10,285 nucleotides of DNA. Source: Alcaligenaceae bacterium. GTDB lineage: Bacteria > Pseudomonadota > Gammaproteobacteria > Burkholderiales > Burkholderiaceae_B. The stretch is taken from the NCBI GenBank assembly GCA_012512545.1, contig JAAZDZ010000049.1, forward strand, positions 1-10,285, read 5' to 3'. Under the pieces are notes generated by a model. The model was not told the origin of the DNA and did not search any database. It worked only from the letters and a program-made list of their open reading frames with translations. Positions 5,559-10,285 of this stretch are shown one piece after another. The position numbers and the translations under genes are program-made. The number at the start of each line of letters is the position of its first letter. Positions within the stretch are counted from its first letter, which is position 1.

Positions 5559-6947
5559 TCATTGTTTTCCCAGCCAAAGTAGAGGATTGACCGGTTTACC
5601 TTCATGCCGGATTTCAAAGTATAGACCGGGCTCCACCTGGCCGCCGGTCGCTCCGACCGTGGCCACGGCCTCTCCGGCCCGGACGTTCTGCCCTACCTGC
5701 TTGAGCAGACTCTGGTTGTAAGCATATACGCTCAGATATTTATCGCCGTGGTCGATAATTAAAAGATTGCCAAAGCCCCCCAGCCAGCCCGCGTAGACCA
5801 CCTGCCCTGGCGCCACGGCGGCCACACGCGCGCCATCAGCGGCTCGCAGCACAATGCCCCGCCACACGCCGCCTTCCGGGCGTTCCATGCCAAAGCGGCC
5901 CTGGACTTCGCCCCGCACAGGGTAAGGCAACCCTTTGCTCAAACCCTGCTGCGCGGTGCGGCCACTCTGCGGAGCCGCTTCGCGGGGCGCCGGTTCGGGC
6001 GGCACGCTGCCCGTTTCCTGCCCGGCGGCCTGTTCAGCGCGAATGGCCTCTGCCGCACGGCGCGCTTCGGCGATCTTGCGGGCCTCTTCCGCCTTGGCGT
6101 CGCTCTCTGCCTGGGCCTGCGCCTGCCTGCGGGCTTCCTCTGCGCGGCGGGCGGCTTCGGCCTGGCGTTTTTTCTCGGCTTCCTGCTGCTCGCGCACCCG
6201 GCGCTGTTCTGCGGCCTCTTCCTCGATGGCGACAGCCAGGGCGTCTACCAGCTCGCTCAGTTTTGCCTCGTTCCGTTCCAGGTTGCGGGCTTCGCTGCGC
6301 TGCTTCTTCAGTTCGGCGTCGATGCGTTTCAAAACCGCCTGGCGCTCAGCCTGCTGGGTTTCCAGTTCGGCGCGGCGCTGCCGGGTCTCTTTGGCCAGAC
6401 GCTGGAGCTCGGCTTCGTGGGCCTGCGCCTGCTTCTGCAGCGCGGTCAATTCATCCAGCGCCGCACGCACCGCCAGCAAGGCGTCTGCCTGGGCGCGCGC
6501 CACATATTCCAGATAGCCCAGTTCGCGCGCGATATCCTGCGGGTCTTCCCCGGAGAGCAGAGCCGCCCAGGGCGACAGCCCGCTTGCGTATTGCGCCCGC
6601 AGCTGGTCGCCCAGGTATTCCTGCCGTTTGCTCAACTCTGCGGATTGCTCGCCTATGCGGCGCTGCGTATCCTGCAGCTGTTGCCCGGCCTGTCCGGTAT
6701 CGGACGCCAGGGTGTCCAGTTGCCGGTCAAGCTCGGAAATCGCCGTTTCCGACTTCTTGAGCATCACCGAGATATCACGGCGCGACGATTCGCTGCCGAC
6801 AATCTGCTTTTCCAACCGCCCGATGCGTTCACGCAGGGCGGATTGATCACGCCGCGCCTCGGCCTGACGCTGCTGCAGCGCGCTTTCAGCGGCCCAGGAA
6901 CCGCTGGAGGCAAACAACAGCGCCAGAAGAAACGCGGCATAGCGCAT
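5559..6947 (-). CDS. envC: Murein hydrolase activator, EnvC-like, degenerate LytM domain
   Basis: EnvC proteins act in the periplasm at the division site and switch on N-acetylmuramoyl-L-alanine amidases. The 462 residues begin with a signal peptide (MRYAAFLLALLFASSGSWA, cleavage near 19-20). Long coiled coils follow to about residue 240, then an Ala/Arg/Glu-rich helical linker (about 245-320), then a Pro-rich stretch and a LytM/M23 domain (about 338-462). The zinc ligands of active LytM enzymes are missing. The first His-x3-Asp segment reads VWRGIVLRAADG, the usual YAH is YAY, and the HFE motif is LYFEIR. This is expected for an activator rather than an enzyme. Only 7 bases separate its ATG from the gpmA stop, so the two are probably one transcript. 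A generic M23 peptidase label is possible, but the organisation fits EnvC best. Confidence 0.92.
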   Translation of the reverse strand: MRYAAFLLALLFASSGSWAAESALQQRQAEARRDQSALRERIGRLEKQIVGSESSRRDISVMLKKSETAISELDRQLDTLASDTGQAGQQLQDTQRRIGEQSAELSKRQEYLGDQLRAQYASGLSPWAALLSGEDPQDIARELGYLEYVARAQADALLAVRAALDELTALQKQAQAHEAELQRLAKETRQRRAELETQQAERQAVLKRIDAELKKQRSEARNLERNEAKLSELVDALAVAIEEEAAEQRRVREQQEAEKKRQAEAARRAEEARRQAQAQAESDAKAEEARKIAEARRAAEAIRAEQAAGQETGSVPPEPAPREAAPQSGRTAQQGLSKGLPYPVRGEVQGRFGMERPEGGVWRGIVLRAADGARVAAVAPGQVVYAGWLGGFGNLLIIDHGDKYLSVYAYNQSLLKQVGQNVRAGEAVATVGATGGQVEPGLYFEIRHEGKPVNPLLWLGKQ

Positions 6948-6954
6948 ATGCCGG

Positions 6955-7707
6955 TCAGCCCTGCTTCGCCTTGCCCTGCGCCGCCACTGCCGCCATAGCG
7001 GCTTCGATTTCCGCGGGGTCGCCCAGGTAGTAGTCGCGGATGGGGCGCAGCTCTTCGTCCAGTTCGTAGACCAGGGGCTGGCCGGTGGGGATATTCAGGT
7101 GGACGATTTCGTCTTCGGGCATATCGGTCAGGTGTTTGATCAGAGCGCGCAGGCTGTTGCCATGCGCGGCGATCAGCAGGCGGCGGCCCGAACGGACGGC
7201 CGGAGCAATGGAGTCGTTCCAGAATGGCACAACGCGCGCCACGGTGTCCTTCAGGCATTCGGTAGCGGGCAACAGGGCCGGGTCCACCTTGGCGTAGCGG
7301 CGGTCAAAGCGCGGGTGGCGCTCGTCGTTGGTATCGAGCGGGTCGGGCGCGATGCCATAGGCCCGACGCCAGATCAGCACCTGCTCGTCACCAAATTTGG
7401 CGGCGGTTTCCGCCTTGTTCAGGCCCTGCAGCGCGCCATAGTGGCGTTCGTTCAGCCGCCAGCTCAGCCCGACGGGCGTATGCATGGCATCCATGGCATC
7501 CAGCGCAATCCATGTAGTGCGGATGGCGCGCTTCAGAACCGAACAAAAAACCAGGTCGAACTCAAACCCTTTTTCTTTGAGCAATTCGCCGGCCTTGCGT
7601 GCCTGCTCACGCCCGGTTTCCGTCAGATCGACGTCGGCCCAGCCTGTGAAACGATTTTCGCGGTTCCATTGGCTTTCGCCGTGGCGCATCAGGACGATTT
7701 TGTACAT
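6955..7707 (-). CDS. gpmA: 2,3-bisphosphoglycerate-dependent phosphoglycerate mutase
   Basis: GpmA interconverts 3- and 2-phosphoglycerate in glycolysis and gluconeogenesis through a phosphohistidine, in the cytoplasm. It has 250 residues, the usual length. The phosphorylated H9 lies in [11 protein letters not shown]60 in VLKRAIRT, the acid/base E87 in [14 protein letters not shown], and H182 in [14 protein letters not shown]. The ATG at 7707 is chosen: AGGTGA sits about 8 bases upstream and [11 protein letters not shown] is the canonical N-terminus. An in-frame GTG four codons earlier overlaps that ribosome site and is rejected. It is divergent from the rhodanese gene and first in the gpmA-envC-ctpA block. 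Confidence 0.97.
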   Translation of the reverse strand: MYKIVLMRHGESQWNRENRFTGWADVDLTETGREQARKAGELLKEKGFEFDLVFCSVLKRAIRTTWIALDAMDAMHTPVGLSWRLNERHYGALQGLNKAETAAKFGDEQVLIWRRAYGIAPDPLDTNDERHPRFDRRYAKVDPALLPATECLKDTVARVVPFWNDSIAPAVRSGRRLLIAAHGNSLRALIKHLTDMPEDEIVHLNIPTGQPLVYELDEELRPIRDYYLGDPAEIEAAMAAVAAQGKAKQG

Positions 7708-7742
7708 GGTAATTGTCACCTGAAAGTTAATAATCTCTGTCC

Positions 7743-7752
7743 ATTTTATAAT
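7743..7752. promoter_or_regulatory. Overlapping divergent -10 elements between gpmA and the rhodanese gene
   Basis: A perfect TATAAT reads rightward at 7747-7752, about 45 bases before the rhodanese GTG at 7797. On the other strand TATAAA (7750-7745) overlaps it and is about 38 bases before the gpmA ATG at 7707. No good -35 TTGACA is seen at 16-18 bases for either direction. The element lies in the only AT-rich stretch of the 89-base gap, where both operons must start. Confidence 0.5.
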
Positions 7753-7796
7753 CGACTGATTCAGCCCATCACGCTATCGCATTTCCGGAACGAATC

Positions 7797-8207
7797 GTGG
7801 ACTTTTTTTCTGACCAGACCAACCTTCTTCTCATCGTCGTTGCCATCACCGCAGCCGTCGCTCTGGCCCTGCCAAGCTTCCTGCAACGGGGCGCCAAACA
7901 GATCGGTGTGAACGACGCCATTAAACTCACCAACAACCAGGACGGCCTGTTCCTGGACATCCGCAGCCCGGAACATTTCAAGGCGGGCAGCATTCCGCAA
8001 TCACGCAATGTGCCTGCTGCAGATATCGCCGGCAAAATGGGCAGCCTGCCCAAGGACAAACCCATTATTGTCGTCTGCGAACGTGGCCGTTCATCCGTAG
8101 GCGTGGTAAACACGCTCAAGAGCAATGGCTGCGAACATGTCTATTCTCTGCAAGGCGGCCTGGCCGCCTGGGTAGAAGCCGGCATGCCATTGGCCAAGAA
8201 ACACTGA
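7797..8207 (+). CDS. Membrane-anchored rhodanese-like protein (YibN type)
   Basis: This is a single-domain rhodanese of 136 residues with an N-terminal membrane helix (about 9-28, NLLLIVVAITAAVALALPSF). The rhodanese domain follows with LFLDIRSPEHFKAGSIPQS and the active loop C94ERGRSS, so the sulfur-accepting cysteine is present. It ends with the usual SLQGGLAAWVEAGMPL. The role is probably sulfur transfer or thiol handling at the inner membrane, and the physiological substrate is unknown. The start is GTG at 7797, with GGAA about 7 bases before it. No other start gives the membrane helix. It is first in a rightward run with grxC 12 bases behind, an order (rhodanese, grxC, secB, gpsA) common in proteobacteria. 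Confidence 0.92.
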   Translation: MDFFSDQTNLLLIVVAITAAVALALPSFLQRGAKQIGVNDAIKLTNNQDGLFLDIRSPEHFKAGSIPQSRNVPAADIAGKMGSLPKDKPIIVVCERGRSSVGVVNTLKSNGCEHVYSLQGGLAAWVEAGMPLAKKH

Positions 8208-8219
8208 GCAAGGAACACC

Positions 8220-8477
8220 ATGGTAAAAGTCTCCATGTACACCACTGCCGTGTGCCCGTTCTGCGTACGGGCCGAAATGCTGCTGAAGCAGCGCGGCGTG
8301 GCCGAAATCGAAAAAATCCGCATTGATCTCGACCCGGAGCAACGCGCCCTGATGATGGAACGCACGGGGCGGCGCACGGTTCCCCAGATTTACATCGGCG
8401 ACACCCATGTGGGCGGCTACGATGATCTGGCGGCCCTGGATCGCGCCGGCAAGCTGCTGCCCCTGCTCGAGCAATAA
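8220..8477 (+). CDS. grxC: Glutaredoxin 3
   Basis: This is a small dithiol glutaredoxin that reduces disulfides and glutathione mixed disulfides with glutathione, in the cytoplasm. Its 85 residues match the family. It has the redox motif C12PFC15, the cis-proline segment RTVPQIYIG, and the glutathione-contacting GGYDDL. AAGGA lies about 6 bases before the ATG. It is spaced 12 bases from the rhodanese stop and so is almost certainly cotranscribed with it. Confidence 0.97.
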   Translation: MVKVSMYTTAVCPFCVRAEMLLKQRGVAEIEKIRIDLDPEQRALMMERTGRRTVPQIYIGDTHVGGYDDLAALDRAGKLLPLLEQ

Positions 8478-8491
8478 CATTCAACATTCGC

Positions 8492-8513
8492 GCGGTGGCC
8501 AGCCGGCTGCCGC
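8492..8513 (+). other. Possible hairpin between grxC and secB
   Basis: GCGGTGGC and GCTGCCGC can pair over 8 bp with two G-U pairs and a 6-base loop, in the 64-base gap before secB. No U tract follows, so it is not a clear terminator. It might affect mRNA stability or be chance in GC-rich sequence. Confidence 0.2.
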
Positions 8514-8541
8514 ACCAACCGACCCAACTTAGGAAAGATTC

Positions 8542-9057
8542 ATGGCCGAGCAACCCAATAGCCAGGATACCCAGGCGCCCAGCTTCTCGATGCAGCGCAC
8601 CTACCTCAAAGACCTTTCTCTGGAAATGCCCAACGCGCCGGAAATCCTTCTGGAGCAGCAAGGTCCGGCTGTCGAGGTTTCGCTGAACATCGGCGGCAAG
8701 CGCCTGGCCGAAACCCTGTTCGAGACCAGCGTGACCGTTACCGTCACCACCCGCATCAACGACAAGGTGCTGTACCTGGTCGAAGCCACTCAGGCGGGCA
8801 TTTTCGAAGCCGCCAACATCCCGGCTGAGCAGCTCGACCCCCTGCTGGGCATTGTCTGCCCCACCATGCTGTACCCCTATCTGCGCGCTAACGTAGCCGA
8901 TGCCATCACACGCACCTCGCTGCCCGCACTGCATCTGGCTGAAGTGAATTTCCAGACACTCTACGAGCAGCGTATCGCTGAATTAGCCAAGCAGCAGGAA
9001 CAGCCGCAAGAGGCCGGTTCCGGCCTGTACGTGCCTCCCGGCGCCAAAACCAACTGA
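8542..9057 (+). CDS. secB: Protein-export chaperone SecB
   Basis: SecB is a cytoplasmic tetrameric chaperone that keeps precursors unfolded and delivers them to SecA. The 171 residues have the family features: the N-terminal [19 protein letters not shown], the central beta-rich body with [41 protein letters not shown], and [14 protein letters not shown]. The C-terminal tail is Gln/Pro/Gly-rich. It is somewhat longer than E. coli SecB, as is common in betaproteobacteria. AGGAA stands about 7 bases before the ATG. The gpsA ATG follows 5 bases after the stop, so the two are an operon. Confidence 0.97.
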   Translation: MAEQPNSQDTQAPSFSMQRTYLKDLSLEMPNAPEILLEQQGPAVEVSLNIGGKRLAETLFETSVTVTVTTRINDKVLYLVEATQAGIFEAANIPAEQLDPLLGIVCPTMLYPYLRANVADAITRTSLPALHLAEVNFQTLYEQRIAELAKQQEQPQEAGSGLYVPPGAKTN

Positions 9058-9062
9058 CGCCC

Positions 9063-10121
9063 ATGAGCGCCGCCACCTTGCCGACACGCGTTGCCGTACT
9101 GGGCGCCGGAAGCTGGGGTTCGGCGCTCGCCGCGCTGGCCGCTGAACAGACCGACACCCTGATCTGGGCCCGGCGTCCTGAAGCGGCCGCCGAAATCAAC
9201 GAAAAGCGCAGCAACGCCCGTTATCTGCCTGATATCCCCCTGCCCGCTGCGCTGCGAGCCACCAGCGATTTCAACGCCGCCATCGACCACATATGCGCCG
9301 CGGAATCCGATGCGCTCATCATCCTCGGGGTGCCGGTGGCAGGCATGGCGGAAACCTGCCAGAAGCTGGCGCAAAGCCTGTCGGCCCGCGCCCACCCCAC
9401 AGTGCATGTGGTGTGGACCTGCAAAGGCGTACAGCCCGATACCGGCCAACTGCCTCACGAAGTCGCCAGCGCTGCGCTGGCCGGCCTGCCTGGTATCGAA
9501 CTGGGCGTGCTGTCCGGCCCGTCCTTCGCGCTGGAAGTCGCTCAGGGCCTGCCTGTGGCGCTCACCATTGCCAGCCGCGCGGCCACCACCGGCGACATCG
9601 TACTGGCCGCCCTGCACAGCCAGCGCTGCCGCGTTTACACCAGCCATGACATAACCGGCGTGGAAGTCGGCGGCGCCCTGAAAAACGTCATGGCCATCGC
9701 CTGCGGCATCTCAGATGGCCTGGGGCTGGGTTCCAACGCGCGCGCAGCGCTCATCACCCGCGGGCTGGCAGAAATCCAGCGCCTGGCCAGCGCGCTGGGC
9801 GGCGAGGCCGAAACCGTGCAGGGGCTGACCGGGCTGGGCGACCTTGTGCTCACCGCCACCGGGCCACTGTCGCGCAACCGTCAGGTGGGCCTGGCGATAG
9901 GGCAAGGCCGCACACTGGAAGACATTCTGGCAGGCGGCATGACTGCCGAAGGCGTGCGCTGCGCCCAGGCCGCACTGGCTCTGGGCAAACGTCAGGGCGT
10001 GGAACTGCCTATCACCGCCGCAGTCTGCCGCGTGCTGTTCGAGGGCCAGCCACCGCGCTGCGCCGTCGCCGCCCTGCTGTCGCGCGACTCACGCCCCGAA
10101 TCACCCAACTCTTATCGCTGA
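9063..10121 (+). CDS. gpsA: NAD(P)H-dependent glycerol-3-phosphate dehydrogenase
   Basis: GpsA reduces dihydroxyacetone phosphate to sn-glycerol 3-phosphate, the backbone of membrane phospholipids, in the cytoplasm. It has 352 residues. The N-terminal nucleotide loop is [14 protein letters not shown] (G14-x-G16-x-x-G19). [10 protein letters not shown] carries the first conserved lysine (K121), followed by [15 protein letters not shown]. The catalytic K207 lies in [14 protein letters not shown], followed by [14 protein letters not shown] and [11 protein letters not shown]. The start at 9063 has no clear Shine-Dalgarno, but it lies 5 bases after the secB stop, suggesting translation by coupling. 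The C-terminal tail ([13 protein letters not shown]) is polar. Identification is firm. Confidence 0.97.
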   Translation: MSAATLPTRVAVLGAGSWGSALAALAAEQTDTLIWARRPEAAAEINEKRSNARYLPDIPLPAALRATSDFNAAIDHICAAESDALIILGVPVAGMAETCQKLAQSLSARAHPTVHVVWTCKGVQPDTGQLPHEVASAALAGLPGIELGVLSGPSFALEVAQGLPVALTIASRAATTGDIVLAALHSQRCRVYTSHDITGVEVGGALKNVMAIACGISDGLGLGSNARAALITRGLAEIQRLASALGGEAETVQGLTGLGDLVLTATGPLSRNRQVGLAIGQGRTLEDILAGGMTAEGVRCAQAALALGKRQGVELPITAAVCRVLFEGQPPRCAVAALLSRDSRPESPNSYR

Positions 10122-10133
10122 CCAGGATTTTTC

Positions 10134-10285
10134 ATGATGCGCTTCTCTGGCATCCGCCGTCGCTTGAGCCTGTCCCTTATTGGGCTGGCTGCTTCGCTGC
10201 TGGCCGCCCCCGCGTGGACACAGGCCGCTGAATGGCCTGCCCGGCCAATCCACATGATTGTGCCTTTCCCACCGGGCTCATCCCC
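10134..10285 (+). CDS. Bug/TctC-type tripartite tricarboxylate receptor, 5' end only
   Basis: The frame opens at ATG 10134 (or 10137, the next codon). AGGA sits 6 bases before the first ATG. It runs off the window after about 50 residues. The product starts MMRFSGIRRR, then a hydrophobic signal core (LSLSLIGLAASLLAAPAW) with probable cleavage near AWTQAA. The mature start is EWPARPIHMIVPFPPGSS, the hallmark N-terminus of the Bug family of periplasmic solute-binding proteins, which is greatly expanded in Bordetella and relatives. The usual motif is PFPPGG followed by a small residue and often TD; here the second Gly is Ser. The ligand cannot be told from this fragment. It follows gpsA by 12 bases but is functionally unrelated. 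Confidence 0.88.
   Translation, partial: MMRFSGIRRRLSLSLIGLAASLLAAPAWTQAAEWPARPIHMIVPFPPGSS

Noticed and set aside
6020..6260. Imperfect GC-rich repeats that might be a tandem array
   Set aside because: These bases encode the helical AEEARR/EARRAAEA-type linker of EnvC. Periods are irregular, with no conserved unit or spacers.
5935..6516. Rightward frame rich in Ser, Ala and Arg opposite envC, with repetitive look
   Set aside because: It mirrors the Ala/Arg/Glu-rich coiled-coil linker of EnvC. The repetition comes from heptad-like coding, not from a DNA repeat or separate gene.
1..10285. Defence system, prophage, CRISPR or integrated element
   Set aside because: Apart from the ABC/LysR remnant all genes are ordinary housekeeping genes in familiar order. 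No integrase, transposase, phage or effector gene, direct-repeat array or tRNA was seen.

Overview
The window is a chromosomal segment of a GC-rich betaproteobacterium. Gene content and protein sequences point to the Alcaligenaceae (Bordetella, Achromobacter, Pusillimonas and relatives). The clues are a Bug/TctC-type tripartite tricarboxylate receptor at the right edge, the run rhodanese - grxC - secB - gpsA, and the run gpmA - envC - ctpA - moeB. This placement is inferred from recognised families, not from a database search. No rRNA, tRNA, CRISPR array or intact insertion sequence was seen.

Layout. Positions 1-1348 (+) hold the 3' part of argB and a HAD-family pyrimidine 5'-nucleotidase-like gene. 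Positions 1394-3018 (-) hold what is left of a LysR-regulated nitrate/sulfonate/taurine-type ABC importer. The ATPase is complete. The gene before it is an in-frame chimera: the DNA-binding half of a LysR regulator joined to the C-terminal four-helix part of the permease. No substrate-binding protein is present. Positions 3019-3178 are an AT-rich gap that probably carried a divergent LysR-type promoter, with what looks like the first few codons of a lost divergent gene. Positions 3179-7707 (-) are a housekeeping block read gpmA > envC > ctpA > (micro-ORF) > moeB, with a good hairpin terminator or attenuator just before moeB. A short AT-rich divergent promoter region separates gpmA from the rightward block 7797-10121, rhodanese > grxC > secB > gpsA. 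The window ends in the signal peptide and first mature residues of a Bug-type receptor.

How the genes work together. The leftward block combines glycolysis (GpmA) with envelope maintenance: EnvC is a non-catalytic amidase activator and CtpA is a periplasmic C-terminal processing protease. MoeB is an E1-like adenylyltransferase for sulfur-carrier proteins. The rightward block combines redox and sulfur handling (membrane rhodanese, glutaredoxin 3) with export (SecB) and phospholipid precursor synthesis (GpsA).

The most unusual item is the LysR-permease chimera at 2173-3018. Its simplest explanation is an in-frame deletion that removed the rest of the regulator, any binding-protein gene and the first two permease helices. 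The reading frame and the ATGA coupling to the ATPase both survive, so the possibility that the product is expressed deserves a direct check.
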